Source of the DNA: Hyphomicrobiales bacterium
Lineage (GTDB): Bacteria; Pseudomonadota; Alphaproteobacteria; Rhizobiales; Devosiaceae
Reading direction: 5' to 3'
NCBI GenBank assembly: GCA_026981645.1
Contig: JALSII010000017.1
Span: forward strand, 1-64,000
Length of the DNA stretch: 64,000 bases
Positions 52,102 through 62,288 of this stretch are shown here, one piece after another. The notes beneath the pieces were generated by a model. It was not told where the DNA came from and searched no databases. It worked only from the letters and a program-made list of their open reading frames with translations. The number at the start of each line of letters is the position of its first letter. Positions within the stretch are counted from its first letter, which is position 1. The position numbers were made by a program, and so were the translations under genes.

Positions 52102-53511
52102 ATGTCAGGTCTGTTTTCCATTGCAGAGCTTATAGAGTCCACTGGTGGCCGGGTTCAAAATGTTTCTGCCAAGTCTGTTTCAAGCATTTCCATTGATTCC
52201 CGGGCGCTTAAGCGTGGAGCGCTGTTTGTTGCCATCAAGGGCGACAGGTTCGATGGGCATGATTTCGTTGCGGCTGCCATTAAAAATGGTGCAACTCTGG
52301 CGCTGGTGAGCGAAGCGCGCGTGGGAACCCTTGAAGGCTTGCCTCTTCTTGTTGTGCCTGATGCGCTTGCAGGGCTGGGGCAACTCGCCGTTGCGGCACG
52401 GGCGCGTTCGGGTGCAAAAGTGGTCGCTATAACCGGCAGTGCGGGCAAAACCACAGCCAAGGAAATGGTGCGTTCTGTTCTTGAAAGAGCAGGGGAAACC
52501 CATGCTTCAATCAGGAGCTACAACAATCACTGGGGTGTGCCGCTGATGCTGGCGGGTTTGCCGTCAAGCGCTCAGTTCGGTGTGTTTGAAATCGGCATGA
52601 ACCATGGCGGGGAAATTACACCGCTTAGCAACATGGTGCGTCCGCATATAGCGCTGATTACCAATATTGGCTCCGCCCATATCGGCAATTTCAAAAATAT
52701 GGAGGGGATTGCCCGGGCCAAGGGGGAGGTATTCTCAGGCATTGAGCCCGGCGGGGCCGCTATTGTCAACGCAGATCATGCCTACATGATATTACTCAAG
52801 GAACTGGCTGAGAAAGCTGGCGTAAAACATTTTGTGACCTATGGATTTGCGGAAAGTGCAGACATCGTCATCAGGAATGCGGACTTCAGAACCGGCGGGT
52901 CGGATGCCCGCGTTAACATAGGGGGCCGGGATATTTCTCTTGTGCTCAATGTACCGGGTGAGCACATGCTGGCTAATGCGGTAGGGGCCTTGTGTGTTGC
53001 AGAACACCTGGGGCTGACAACACAGGATACGCTGGCAGCGATTGCCGAATTTTCAGCTCCGGTCGGGCGGGGTGCTGTCTACAGGCTGGGGAGCAAAACC
53101 AACCCACTGGTGTTGATTGATGAAAGCTATAATGCCAACCCTGCGTCCATGGCGGCGGCATTGGGGGTTTTTTCAGCGCAGAAGCCGGTCTCAGGACGTA
53201 AAATTCTGGTGCTGGCGGATATGTTTGAACTGGGTGAGAAAGCCGATGTCCTGCACGCCCGGCTTATCCCTGAAATTGAGCAGGCCTCGCCCGATCTTTT
53301 ATTTGCCATTGGCGAATATCTGCCCAAAGTCGCCACTGAACTGGCGCCGCAAGTCAAAGTTGGAGGCGCGGCAGACAGACTCAGCGAAATAGAACAGCTG
53401 ATTGTGAACAGTCTTGATTATGGGGACCTAGTTATGGTCAAAGGGTCGAACGGTGTCGGGCTTGGTCTTCTGGTTAAGGCCATTCGGAGCCGGTTCGCAG
53501 GGGGCGGGTAG
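52102..53511 (+). CDS. murF: UDP-MurNAc-tripeptide:D-Ala-D-Ala ligase
   Basis: MurF adds D-Ala-D-Ala and completes the UDP-MurNAc-pentapeptide. The 469-residue protein has the ATP loop VAITGSAGKTTAKEM near 109-123, SYNNHWGVPLMLAGLP near 139-154, FEIGMNHGGEI and the C-terminal IDESYNANPASMAAAL near 338-353, all MurF-typical. The next gene, mraY, starts 28 bases later. Confidence 0.96.
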   Translation: MSGLFSIAELIESTGGRVQNVSAKSVSSISIDSRALKRGALFVAIKGDRFDGHDFVAAAIKNGATLALVSEARVGTLEGLPLLVVPDALAGLGQLAVAARARSGAKVVAITGSAGKTTAKEMVRSVLERAGETHASIRSYNNHWGVPLMLAGLPSSAQFGVFEIGMNHGGEITPLSNMVRPHIALITNIGSAHIGNFKNMEGIARAKGEVFSGIEPGGAAIVNADHAYMILLKELAEKAGVKHFVTYGFAESADIVIRNADFRTGGSDARVNIGGRDISLVLNVPGEHMLANAVGALCVAEHLGLTTQDTLAAIAEFSAPVGRGAVYRLGSKTNPLVLIDESYNANPASMAAALGVFSAQKPVSGRKILVLADMFELGEKADVLHARLIPEIEQASPDLLFAIGEYLPKVATELAPQVKVGGAADRLSEIEQLIVNSLDYGDLVMVKGSNGVGLGLLVKAIRSRFAGGG

Positions 53512-53539
53512 GTTCAATCGACGAGAATGAAAAAAGTGC

Positions 53540-54628
53540 ATGTTACATTTTCTTGAGCAACTTGGAGATGGCATAGGCTTCTTCAACGTCTTCCGTTACA
53601 TAACATTCAGAACCGGCGGTGCAGTCATCACCTCTTTGTTTCTGGTAGCCATGTTTGGCCCGGCAATGATAAGAAGCCTGGCTGCCAATCAGGGTAATGG
53701 CCAGCCCATTCGTGAGGACGGTCCGCAAAGCCATATCATCAAAAAAGCAGGTACCCCTACCATGGGGGGGCTGATGATCCTGTCGAGCATGGTGTTTTCG
53801 GCGCTGCTGTGGGCTGATCTGACCAATATATATGTGTGGGTGGTCCTGTTTGTGACTGTCAGTTTCGGCGCTATTGGCTTTTACGATGATTATCTCAAAG
53901 TCAAGCGGGCCTCCAACAAAAACGGTTTTAGCGGCAAGGTACGGCTGATGCTTGAGGCAGTGGTGGCGCTGATCGCTGTTGTGGTGATTTCAGGGGTCAG
54001 TGAAGCGCCGTTTTCCACTTCATTGCTCTTTCCCTTCGTCAAGGACCTCTCCGTAAACCTGGGGTACTTTTTCTTTGTTTTTGGGGCTTTTGTGATTGTT
54101 TCGGCCGGTAATTCAGTGAACCTGACCGATGGGCTGGATGGGTTGGCAATCGTTCCTGTAATGATTGCGGCGGCCTGTTTCGGGCTTATCGCCTATCTGG
54201 TGGGCAACATCACTTTCTCCGATTATCTGCTGGTGACCTTTGTGCCGGGCACGGGGGAGTTGGCGGTGGTCAGCGGGGCGCTTATCGGGGCGGGGCTCGG
54301 GTTTTTGTGGTTCAATGCGCCGCCGGCCCAGATATTCATGGGTGACACTGGTTCGCTGGCTCTTGGGGGCGCGCTCGGTGCGATGGCGGTAGCGACCAAA
54401 CATGAAATCGTGCTGGCAATTATTGGCGGACTGTTTGTGCTTGAAACCGTATCGGTCATTGTGCAGGTCGCCAGCTACAAGCTCACAGGCAAACGCGTGT
54501 TCAAGATGGCTCCGATCCACCACCATTTTGAGCATCTGGGGTGGACGGAAAGCCAGATTGTCATCCGCTTCTGGATTATTTCCATTGTGCTGGCGCTTAT
54601 CGGCCTGTCTTCGCTCAAACTGCGCTAA
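53540..54628 (+). CDS. mraY: Phospho-N-acetylmuramoyl-pentapeptide transferase
   Basis: MraY moves the MurNAc-pentapeptide to undecaprenyl phosphate, making lipid I in the inner membrane. The 362-residue protein has about ten membrane segments and the diagnostic loops [10 protein letters not shown] (near 70-79), the acidic GFYDDYLKV near 113-121, [11 protein letters not shown] near 192-202, [12 protein letters not shown] near 266-277 and the histidine loop [13 protein letters not shown] near 324-336. In Rhizobiales murD is usually next; here only 107 bases separate mraY from ftsW. Confidence 0.96.
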   Translation: MLHFLEQLGDGIGFFNVFRYITFRTGGAVITSLFLVAMFGPAMIRSLAANQGNGQPIREDGPQSHIIKKAGTPTMGGLMILSSMVFSALLWADLTNIYVWVVLFVTVSFGAIGFYDDYLKVKRASNKNGFSGKVRLMLEAVVALIAVVVISGVSEAPFSTSLLFPFVKDLSVNLGYFFFVFGAFVIVSAGNSVNLTDGLDGLAIVPVMIAAACFGLIAYLVGNITFSDYLLVTFVPGTGELAVVSGALIGAGLGFLWFNAPPAQIFMGDTGSLALGGALGAMAVATKHEIVLAIIGGLFVLETVSVIVQVASYKLTGKRVFKMAPIHHHFEHLGWTESQIVIRFWIISIVLALIGLSSLKLR

Positions 54629-54735
54629 ACCTGCTGAAATCCCTTGCCCGCCATCATATGGTTTGTGAAACGGTAACGCTTTGCGGGGTAGACTGAAGCC
54701 CGTTTGTCTTTTGGACTTTGGGAAGTTGTTCCAAC
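54629..54735. other. Gap between mraY and ftsW where murD is missing
   Basis: Only 107 bases lie here. A 12-codon frame from ATG 54658 (MVCETVTLCGVD, then TGA) vaguely resembles a MurD N terminus (a beta strand leading into a glycine), but this could be chance. Confidence 0.5.
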
Positions 54736-55896
54736 ATGTTTTCACGTGCGAAAAAAACGCCTGTGGCGGAATGGTGGTGGACCGTGGACCGCGAGCTGCT
54801 GGGTGCGCTGATTTTGTTGCTGATGTTCGGCATGGTTTTGTCATTTGCAGCAAGCCCTCCGGTAGCTGAAAGACTGGGGTTTTCAACCTGGCATTTCGTT
54901 ATCCGTCATGCGCTGTTTCTGGTGCCTTCAATTATTGTGCTGGTGGGAGCCTCGTTTCTGAGCGCACGGCAGGCGCGCGTGTCGGCGCTGATTGTTCTGG
55001 TTGGCGCTCTTGTTCTGTTGGTGGGCACGCTGGTTTTCGGAATCGAGATCAAGGGAGCAAAGCGCTGGATATCGTTCATGGGGCAAACCGTGCAGCCTTC
55101 TGAATTTGTCAAACCCGCCTTTGCAGTGATTGCCGCATGGCTGTTTGCGGAGAAAATGAAACATCCTGATGTGCCGGCGCGGACTATTGCATTCGGACTG
55201 GTGGTATTCATCTCCGCGCTGTTGTTGCTGCAGCCGGACTTCGGGCAAACCGTGCTGGTTGTCGCATCCTGGGTCGCGCTGTTGTTTCTTGCCGGTATTT
55301 CATGGTGGGTTATTGGAGCGCTAATTGGCGCTGCCAGCGGCGGGGGGGTGCTGGCCTATTTCGTGTTTCCGCACGTGGCGCGGCGGATCGACAGCTTTTT
55401 GAACCCGGGAACAGGTAATAATTACCAGGTGGAAAAAGCTTTACAATCCCTGCTGGAGGGCGGCTGGTTCGGGCGTGGCCCGGGGGAAGCCCTGGCGCGA
55501 CGTTATGTGCCTGATGCCCATGCGGACTTTGTATTTTCGGCGGCGGCGGGAGAGTTCGGCATTCTGTTCAGCCTTGTTCTGGTCGGTTTGATCGCTTTCA
55601 TATCCATTCGTGCGCTGTTGCTCGCACAACAGCAAAACAACCTGTTTGCCCGTCTTGGTGCCAGCGCGCTGGCCATTCAGTTCGGCCTGCAATCGGGTAT
55701 CAATCTGGCGGTCAATCTCAACCTGGCTCCACCAAAGGGAATGACCCTGCCATTTGTTTCCTATGGAGGAACTTCCATGCTCGCAACGGCTTTTGGCATG
55801 GGGTTGATTTTGGCGCTGACCCGCCGAAAACCCGAGGAAAGAATAGCCACCGGCGTGCCTCTGCGGCGCGGCGATCTGGCTCAGAACGCCACATGA
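54736..55896 (+). CDS. ftsW: Septal peptidoglycan glycosyltransferase FtsW
   Basis: FtsW is a SEDS polymerase that works with FtsI at the septum. From the ATG at 54736 the protein has 386 residues and about ten membrane segments. It has GAKRWISFMGQTVQPSEFVKPAFA (near 102-125, with the conserved KRWI and QPSEF), QPDFGQT (near 167-173), and the C-terminal GMTLPFVSYGGTSMLATAFGMGL near 334-356, all SEDS hallmarks. Its stop overlaps the start of murG by four bases. The TTG at 54718 is a less likely start. Confidence 0.95.
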   Translation: MFSRAKKTPVAEWWWTVDRELLGALILLLMFGMVLSFAASPPVAERLGFSTWHFVIRHALFLVPSIIVLVGASFLSARQARVSALIVLVGALVLLVGTLVFGIEIKGAKRWISFMGQTVQPSEFVKPAFAVIAAWLFAEKMKHPDVPARTIAFGLVVFISALLLLQPDFGQTVLVVASWVALLFLAGISWWVIGALIGAASGGGVLAYFVFPHVARRIDSFLNPGTGNNYQVEKALQSLLEGGWFGRGPGEALARRYVPDAHADFVFSAAAGEFGILFSLVLVGLIAFISIRALLLAQQQNNLFARLGASALAIQFGLQSGINLAVNLNLAPPKGMTLPFVSYGGTSMLATAFGMGLILALTRRKPEERIATGVPLRRGDLAQNAT

Positions 55897-56987
55897 GCAA
55901 GTTCATTCTGATGGCTGGCGGCACCGGGGGGCATTTGTTCCCGGCCATGTCGCTGGCCCAGGAACTGATACGGCGCGGGCACGAGGTGCAACTGGCAACC
56001 GACGAACGGGTTGAGAGCTATGGCGGGGATTTTCCGGCCACAAAGGTTCACGTTATCCCAGCCGCTACTCCTTCCATCCGCAACCCGCTCAAATTTGTGG
56101 TTGCGGGTTTTACGATAGTTGGTGGTATTTTGAAGGCTCTTGGTGTCATGCTGCGTGAAAAACCTGACGCGGTAATTGCCTTTGGAGGGTATCCCAGCTT
56201 TCCCCCGTTCATGGCGGCGGCCCTGTTGCGGATCCCCGGGGTTTTGCACGAACAGAACGCGGTTCTGGGCCGGGCCAACCGGGCGCTTTTGCGTTTCGCC
56301 AGGGCATTGGCGGTGCAGTTCGAGCAGACGAGGGGCGCCGAGAATTTCAGGATTGAAATGATCGTCACCGGCAATCCGGTGCGCGATCAGGTGCGCCGAC
56401 TGGCAGATATCAACTATCCAGACCCGAGCGGAGAGGGGCCGTTAAAACTTCTGGTTTTTGGCGGCAGTCAGGGCGCGCGGGCATTCTCCGATCTGGTGCC
56501 ACCGGCGATAGCGTCTCTTTCCGCAGAGCTCAAGGGGCGTCTGATTGTCACTCAGCAGTGCCGGGCCGAGGACATGGAACGGGTGACTTCTGCCTATGCC
56601 GAGGCGCGGATAAATGTGGAACTTGCAACTTTCTTTTCCGACCTGCCCGAGCGCATGGCAGCCTCCCATCTGGTGATCGGCCGGGCCGGAGCCTCGACCA
56701 TCTCCGAGTTGGGGGTGCTGGGGCGGCCTGCCATACTGATACCGCTGCCCGGTTCTCTGGATCAGGACCAGCGGGCCAATGCTTCGCTTATGGAAGAAGC
56801 GGGCGGGGGCTGGCTGGTTGATGAGGACACGCTTTCACCGCAATCCCTTGGCAAGCGACTGGCTGATTTGCTAGGGGATGCCGATGCGCTCAAGTCTGCC
56901 GCCAGCGCTGCCAAAACCATCGGGAAATCCGATGCGGTTGAACGCCTGGCGGACGTGGCGGAGTGGCTGGCAAACAACAAAGCCTGA
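55893..56987 (+). CDS. murG: UDP-GlcNAc:lipid I GlcNAc transferase
   Basis: MurG converts lipid I to lipid II on the inner face of the membrane. The 364-residue GT-B protein has the N-terminal ILMAGGTGGHLFPAMSLAQEL (5-25), FGGYPSFPPFMAA near 96-108, HEQNAVLGRANR near 122-133, LVFGGSQGARAFSD near 188-201 and the C-terminal IGRAGASTISELGVLGRPAILIPLP near 260-284. It overlaps ftsW by four bases, and murC follows after 15. Confidence 0.96.
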   Translation: MSKFILMAGGTGGHLFPAMSLAQELIRRGHEVQLATDERVESYGGDFPATKVHVIPAATPSIRNPLKFVVAGFTIVGGILKALGVMLREKPDAVIAFGGYPSFPPFMAAALLRIPGVLHEQNAVLGRANRALLRFARALAVQFEQTRGAENFRIEMIVTGNPVRDQVRRLADINYPDPSGEGPLKLLVFGGSQGARAFSDLVPPAIASLSAELKGRLIVTQQCRAEDMERVTSAYAEARINVELATFFSDLPERMAASHLVIGRAGASTISELGVLGRPAILIPLPGSLDQDQRANASLMEEAGGGWLVDEDTLSPQSLGKRLADLLGDADALKSAASAAKTIGKSDAVERLADVAEWLANNKA

Positions 56988-57002
56988 ACTGGAATTTTAC
57001 AT

Positions 57003-58427
57003 ATGAAAATGCCCCGCGAAATCGGCCCCGTCCATTTTGTTGGAATCGGGGGCATCGGGATGAGCGGCATCGCTGAAATCCTGCATACTCAGGGATACAA
57101 AGTGCGCGGCTCGGACATGGCGGGTAATCCCAATGTGCTGCGTCTGCGCGAGATGGGCATCGAGGTTGCAATCGGCCAGCGGGCCGAAAATCTGGGGGAT
57201 GCTGCGGTGGTGGTCATTTCTTCAGCCATCAGGTTTGACAATCCCGAATTGCGCGAGGCCAGGCGCCGGGCGCTGCCCATTGTGCGCCGGGCCGAGATGC
57301 TTGCTGAAATCATGCGCTTCAAAAACGCGATTGCCATTGGGGGTACCCACGGGAAAACCACCACCACTTCGCTGGTTTCAGCGATTTTGGACGCCGGGGG
57401 GATGGACCCCACGGTCATCAATGGCGGTATCATCAACGCTTATGGCACCAATGCCCGCCTGGGCGATGGTGACTGGATGGTGGTCGAGGCGGATGAGAGC
57501 GATGGCACATTCGTGAAACTTCCAGCAGACGTTGCGGTGGTCACCAATATCGACCCCGAGCACCTGGACCATTACGGGGATTTTGAAAAGGCCAAGAACG
57601 CCTATTATCACTTTGTGGAAAATGTGCCGTTTTACGGATTTGCGGTGATGTGCGTTGACCATCCCGAAGTCCAGACGCTGGTGGGTGAAATTGTTGACCG
57701 GCGGGTGGTGACTTACGGGCAGAATCCGCAGGCTGATGTGCGACTGGTCAACCTCTCCTATGACGGAGGTGTCTCGAAATTTGACGTGGAGATACGCGAC
57801 CGCATAACGAAACAGGAAAAGCGTATTGAAAACATCACTCTGCCCATGCCCGGTCTGCATAATGCGCTCAATGCCACAGCAGCGATTGCGGTGGCCGACC
57901 AATTGGAGGTGTCGGCTGATGCCATCCGCAAAGGGCTGGCGGCGTTCGGGGGGGTCAAGCGCCGCTTTACTCAAACCGGTGAGGTCAATGGCATCACTGT
58001 GATTGACGATTACGGACATCATCCGGTGGAAATTTCGTTTGTGCTGGATGCGGCGCGCCAGTCGGCGAAAAATGACGTGATTGCTGTCATGCAGCCGCAC
58101 CGTTATTCGCGGCTGAACGAACTCATGGATGAGTTTTCAGCCTGTTTCAACGATGCTGACACCGTGATTGTTGCGCCGGTGTTTACCGCCGGTGAAGAGC
58201 CGATAGAGGGTGTTGACCATCGCGAGCTGGTGCGGCGCATTCGTGCGTTGGGGCACCGGGATGTGCAAGCAATTGCGGGCGAGGAAGAACTGGCGCCGCT
58301 GATTGCTCAGCGTGCTGTCCGCGGCGATTATGTGGTATGTCTGGGGGCTGGAACCATCACCCAGTGGGCAGGTAGGCTTCCAGGCGAGTTGAAGGATATA
58401 CTGGGCAGTCAGGGCTTCAAAGCATGA
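57003..58427 (+). CDS. murC: UDP-MurNAc:L-alanine ligase
   Basis: MurC adds L-Ala, the first residue of the stem peptide. The 474-residue protein begins with [17 protein letters not shown] (8-24), then has the ATP loop [15 protein letters not shown] near 113-127, EADESDGTF near 165-173, [12 protein letters not shown] near 184-195 and [10 protein letters not shown] near 335-344. It overlaps murB by four bases. Confidence 0.96.
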   Translation: MKMPREIGPVHFVGIGGIGMSGIAEILHTQGYKVRGSDMAGNPNVLRLREMGIEVAIGQRAENLGDAAVVVISSAIRFDNPELREARRRALPIVRRAEMLAEIMRFKNAIAIGGTHGKTTTTSLVSAILDAGGMDPTVINGGIINAYGTNARLGDGDWMVVEADESDGTFVKLPADVAVVTNIDPEHLDHYGDFEKAKNAYYHFVENVPFYGFAVMCVDHPEVQTLVGEIVDRRVVTYGQNPQADVRLVNLSYDGGVSKFDVEIRDRITKQEKRIENITLPMPGLHNALNATAAIAVADQLEVSADAIRKGLAAFGGVKRRFTQTGEVNGITVIDDYGHHPVEISFVLDAARQSAKNDVIAVMQPHRYSRLNELMDEFSACFNDADTVIVAPVFTAGEEPIEGVDHRELVRRIRALGHRDVQAIAGEEELAPLIAQRAVRGDYVVCLGAGTITQWAGRLPGELKDILGSQGFKA

Positions 58428-59401
58428 GTTTTAGCGACCTGCGCCCGGGTTTTTCTGACTGGATTGGTGGAGTGCGGGGGCGTCTGAGCCACAACCAGAT
58501 GCTTGCCGAGGTGACGTGGTTTCGGGTCGGCGGCCCGGCGCAGCTTTTGTTCATGCCCGAAGATGAGGCGGATTTATCGTTTTTTTTGAGTCATTTGCCT
58601 CAGGATATTAAAGTTGCGATTATCGGACTTGGCTCCAACCTTCTGATCCGCGATGGTGGGCTTGAGGGGGTGGTTGTTCGTCTGCCGGTCAAGGGCTTTG
58701 CTGATATCGAATTGCTCGAAGATCACCGGGTGCGGGTGGGCACAGCGATGCCCGATATCCGGTTCTCCCAGGCCATGGCCAAAGCGGGCATTGGCGGTTT
58801 CACCTTTTATCGGGGGATTCCGGGGGGTATTGGTGGCGCGCTTTTTATGAATGCGGGCTGTTATGGCACCGAAACCGCCGACCGGCTGGTGGAGTTGCGC
58901 GGGGTCACCCGGCAGGGCGACATCATCACGATCAACAAAGAACAGATGGCCTATGAATATCGCAAGTCCCATGGCCCGGACGGGGTGATATTCACTTCGG
59001 CGCTCTATCAGGGTTATGCGGGCGACCCGGCAGAACTCAATGCCCGGATGGAAGAAATTACAAAAACCCGGGAGGGTTCGCAGCCAACAAAATCGCGCAC
59101 CGGCGGTTCGACATTCAAGAACCCCGAAGGGGCTTCAAGCTGGGAGCTGATTGACAGGGCCGGATGCCGGGGCCTGACCATCGGCAAGGCGCAGGTCTCG
59201 GAAAAGCACTGCAATTTTTTGCTCAATCTGGGTGATGCGAGGGCTCATGAAATAGAAACTCTGGGCGAGACCGTGCGCCAGCGGGTGCGGGAAAACAGCG
59301 GCGTGGAATTGCAATGGGAAATCCGACGCATGGGGCGGTTTGCTGCCGGTGAGGAGGTTGGCGAGTTTCTCGGCGACAGAGTTTTTGCCGGCGAGGATTG
59401 A
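58424..59401 (+). CDS. murB: UDP-N-acetylenolpyruvoylglucosamine reductase
   Basis: MurB reduces the enolpyruvyl group to make UDP-MurNAc, with FAD and NADPH. The 325-residue type of protein has the FAD-binding [17 protein letters not shown] near 30-46, [19 protein letters not shown] near 67-85, [20 protein letters not shown] near 129-148 and the catalytic [10 protein letters not shown] near 227-236. Its stop directly abuts the GTG of the next, unusual gene. Confidence 0.96.
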   Translation: MSFSDLRPGFSDWIGGVRGRLSHNQMLAEVTWFRVGGPAQLLFMPEDEADLSFFLSHLPQDIKVAIIGLGSNLLIRDGGLEGVVVRLPVKGFADIELLEDHRVRVGTAMPDIRFSQAMAKAGIGGFTFYRGIPGGIGGALFMNAGCYGTETADRLVELRGVTRQGDIITINKEQMAYEYRKSHGPDGVIFTSALYQGYAGDPAELNARMEEITKTREGSQPTKSRTGGSTFKNPEGASSWELIDRAGCRGLTIGKAQVSEKHCNFLLNLGDARAHEIETLGETVRQRVRENSGVELQWEIRRMGRFAAGEEVGEFLGDRVFAGED

Positions 59402-60451
59402 GTGTTGGTGACAGCAGAAGCAAAAACCCCGTCTGAAAGACTGCACGGGCTGGACTTTGCCCGTTTTCTTGCTTTTGCCGGTATGGTTTTTGTCAATTTT
59501 CATGTGGTCACCGGTTCGGGGAGCGGTAGACTGTGGGCAACAGGTTTTCTGACCAGCCTTGAGGGCAAGGCGGCAGCGACTTTTGTGGTTCTTGCCGGTG
59601 TTGGTCTGGGGCTTGGCGCGCAACGGGATGCGAGCCGGAAATTCTCTATTCTCACGCTGCAACGAGCGCTGTTCCTGTTTGTCATTGGGTTGATAAATTC
59701 GCTGATTTTCCCCGCTGATATTCTGCACTATTACGCGGTTTATTTTGTGGTCGGTCTGCTGTTCATCCGACGTTCGACGCGCACCATCCTCATTGTGGCG
59801 CTGGTTTTGCCGCTGGTGTTTATCGCCCTGCTGTTTTTGATTGACTATGAGGCGGGTTGGAACTGGGAAACCTTTGACTATGCCGGTTTCTGGACCCCGT
59901 CCGGCTTTGTGCGTAACCTTTTGTTCAACGGCTGGCACCCGCTGGTGCCCTGGATGAGTTTTCTGCTTATGGGATTTGTGCTGGCGCGGCTGAAGCTTGG
60001 TGAGGCGACGATACAAAAGAAGCTGACGCTTTGTGGCGCCCTGGCCCTTGGCGCGGCCTATGCGCTTTCGTTTGTGCTTTCCAGCGACCCGGAACTGGCG
60101 GAACTGGTGAGCGTTTCCCCGATACCACCGGGGCCGCTCTATATGCTTGCGGGGGCCGGGGCGGCGGCGCTGAGTATCGGGTTTTGTCTTTGGGTGTTCA
60201 GGGGTGGCGTGGTCAGTTGGCTTGAGCCTTTCACCCGCACCGGCAAACAAGCGCTTTCGCTTTATATCCTGCATATCCTCATTGGCATGGGTGTGCTTGA
60301 GGGGTTGGGAATGCTGGACGGCCAGAGTGCGGAAACGGCGATTATCGCCGCCAGTCTGTTCATCATTGTTTCGGTAATTTATGTGATGGTCTGGTCGCGC
60401 TTTTTCAAAGCAGGGCCGTTTGAATGGCTGATGCGCAGGGTAACCGGCTAA
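59402..60451 (+). CDS. DUF418/HGSNAT-like membrane protein inserted in the dcw cluster
   Basis: This 349-residue protein has about ten membrane segments. The N-terminal RLHGLDFARFLAFAGMVFVN (13-32) and the NFHVV that follows, and later NGWHPLVPWMSFLLMGFVLAR (near 176-196), match the DUF1624/DUF418 superfamily of heparan-alpha-glucosaminide N-acetyltransferase-like membrane proteins. These are thought to move acyl groups across the membrane onto sugars. GTG 59402 directly follows the murB stop, so it is translated with the cluster. This position, between murB and ddl, makes acetylation or other modification of a cell-wall precursor an attractive but unproven idea. Confidence 0.75.
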   Translation: MLVTAEAKTPSERLHGLDFARFLAFAGMVFVNFHVVTGSGSGRLWATGFLTSLEGKAAATFVVLAGVGLGLGAQRDASRKFSILTLQRALFLFVIGLINSLIFPADILHYYAVYFVVGLLFIRRSTRTILIVALVLPLVFIALLFLIDYEAGWNWETFDYAGFWTPSGFVRNLLFNGWHPLVPWMSFLLMGFVLARLKLGEATIQKKLTLCGALALGAAYALSFVLSSDPELAELVSVSPIPPGPLYMLAGAGAAALSIGFCLWVFRGGVVSWLEPFTRTGKQALSLYILHILIGMGVLEGLGMLDGQSAETAIIAASLFIIVSVIYVMVWSRFFKAGPFEWLMRRVTG

Positions 60452-60467
60452 TGACCGTGGAACTGAC

Positions 60468-61388
60468 ATGACAAAACATGTGGCAGTATTAAAAGGGGGT
60501 TGGTCGGCGGAGCGCGAAGTCTCGCTCAATTCAGGTGCTTTTTTTGCCGAGCATGCAAAAGAAGCAGGCTACCGGGTCACTGAAATTGATGTGGAGCGCA
60601 ATATCGGTGTGGTGCTTGCCGAACTCAAGCCCGATGTGGTGCTCAACGGGTTGCATGGGCGTTTTGGCGAGGACGGCACCATTCAGGGCATGCTGGAGGT
60701 GCTGGGCATTCCCTATACCCATTCGGGGGTTCTGGCCTCGGCGCTGGCCATGGACAAGCACCAGTCCAAAATCATTTTCAAGGCGGCCGGGGTGCCGGTC
60801 ACCCGCCATATCATTGCTCACCGCGCTGAAATTGCTCGCGAACATGTGATGAAACCCCCTTACGTGGTGAAGCCCGTTGCAGAAGGCTCAAGCGTCGGCA
60901 TTTTTATCGTCAAGAGCGAAACCAGCCACCCACCTCAGGAAATACTGCGCTCCGACTGGATAGGGGGCGAACACCTTATGGTTGAACGATTTATTCCGGG
61001 GCGGGAGTTGACCTGCGCCATTATGGGAGATGTGGCGCTGGGGGTGACGGAAATCGTTACCGACCTGAATTTTTACAATTATGAAGCTAAATACAGTGAT
61101 GGTGGATCACATCACGTATTGCCGGCGCAAGTTTCTTCAGATGTTTACCAAAATGTACAGAATTTGGCTCTAAAAGCGCATGAAGCGTTGGGGTGCCGGG
61201 GCGTCAGCCGGGCGGATTTCCGCTTCAATGACCTGGCGGGACAGGCGGGTGAGCTTGTTTGCCTTGAGGTCAACACCCAGCCCGGAATGACCGCCACCTC
61301 ACTGGTGCCGGAATTGGCCGAACTTGCCGGGCACTCGCCAAAAGAGCTTGTGAGCTGGATTGTGGAGGATGCAAGTTGCAACAGATAG
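60468..61388 (+). CDS. ddl: D-alanine:D-alanine ligase
   Basis: Ddl makes D-Ala-D-Ala, the substrate of MurF. The 306-residue ATP-grasp protein begins VAVLKGGWSAEREVSLNSGA (5-24), with LNGLHGRFGEDGTIQGMLE near 63-81, YTHSGVLASALAMDK near 86-100, PVAEGSSVGIFIV near 138-150, and EVNTQPGMTATSLVPELA near 266-283 carrying the metal-binding Glu and Asn. It overlaps the start of ftsQ by 13 bases. Confidence 0.95.
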   Translation: MTKHVAVLKGGWSAEREVSLNSGAFFAEHAKEAGYRVTEIDVERNIGVVLAELKPDVVLNGLHGRFGEDGTIQGMLEVLGIPYTHSGVLASALAMDKHQSKIIFKAAGVPVTRHIIAHRAEIAREHVMKPPYVVKPVAEGSSVGIFIVKSETSHPPQEILRSDWIGGEHLMVERFIPGRELTCAIMGDVALGVTEIVTDLNFYNYEAKYSDGGSHHVLPAQVSSDVYQNVQNLALKAHEALGCRGVSRADFRFNDLAGQAGELVCLEVNTQPGMTATSLVPELAELAGHSPKELVSWIVEDASCNR

Positions 61389-62263
61389 GCGATCAGCACA
61401 GATCAGTTGCGTCTGCCTCCAGCACTGCGATTGCCGGCGTTGAGCCAGCCGCACAGCTTCCTGCACGGTTGCGTGCCGGGGGCAAACGGGTGCTGATAAT
61501 TCTCAAGCACACCTGGGTATTGCATCATAGCAATATGGTGAGGCTGGTTGCGGCTCTGATTGTTGCGCTGGTGCTGGCAGCAGGGTTCCAGGCTCGGGGC
61601 GGCATTGCCCAGAACGCACAGGCCATAGGCGACCTGCTTGCGGGGCGCTTCGCCCAGGCCGGGCTTGGCATTGAAGAAATTGCCATCACGGGCCAGGTGA
61701 TGACCGAAGAAAGTGATATTGCCATAGCTCTTGGCATTGATGAAACTACCAACATATTCAACTTTGATGTGGAGGCGGCGCGACAGCGTCTGCTTGAAAT
61801 GCCTGCAATTTCTGATGTGCGCCTGCGGAAAATCTATCCCTCGCAGCTGGTTGTCGAGGTGAAAGAAGTTGCCCCCATCGCGCGCTGGCGCGTTGACGGG
61901 GTAACTTTTGTCATTGATGCCGCCGGGGTTCAAATTGCTGATGCAACGACAGCTGATGACAATTTGCCACTGATCATCGGCGATGGTGCCGCTGATGATG
62001 CGCAGATAATTATTCAGGCGCTGGAGGAGTTCCCCGTTCTGAAACAGGGACTTTTGGCAACCAGTCGTATCGGGGACAGGCGCTGGGACCTTGTCTATGA
62101 CACCGGATTGCGGGTGCAATTGCCTGAAGCGGGATTGGGGGCGGCTCTGCAAACCCTCAATTCTGCCCAGAATGAACAGCAGCTGCTGGATCGCGATCTG
62201 GTGCTGATTGATATGCGGGTGGCGGGGCTGATGGCGCTCAGGCTGGCCGAGCGTAAAGAATAG
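61376..62263 (+). CDS. ftsQ: Cell division protein FtsQ
   Basis: FtsQ is a bitopic divisome protein that joins FtsL and FtsB. The 295-residue protein has a cytoplasmic N terminus, one membrane segment (about 54-72, MVRLVAALIVALVLAAGF), a POTRA domain (about 91-165, with FNFDVEAARQRLLEMPAISD and VRLRKIYPSQLVVEVKE) and the beta FtsQ domain. The TTG at 61376 follows GGAGG at ideal spacing and lies inside the end of ddl. A shorter start is possible but less well supported. Confidence 0.93.
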   Translation: MQQIGDQHRSVASASSTAIAGVEPAAQLPARLRAGGKRVLIILKHTWVLHHSNMVRLVAALIVALVLAAGFQARGGIAQNAQAIGDLLAGRFAQAGLGIEEIAITGQVMTEESDIAIALGIDETTNIFNFDVEAARQRLLEMPAISDVRLRKIYPSQLVVEVKEVAPIARWRVDGVTFVIDAAGVQIADATTADDNLPLIIGDGAADDAQIIIQALEEFPVLKQGLLATSRIGDRRWDLVYDTGLRVQLPEAGLGAALQTLNSAQNEQQLLDRDLVLIDMRVAGLMALRLAERKE

Positions 62264-62288
62264 AGTTTGTTTGAGTGAGAGTAGTTTC

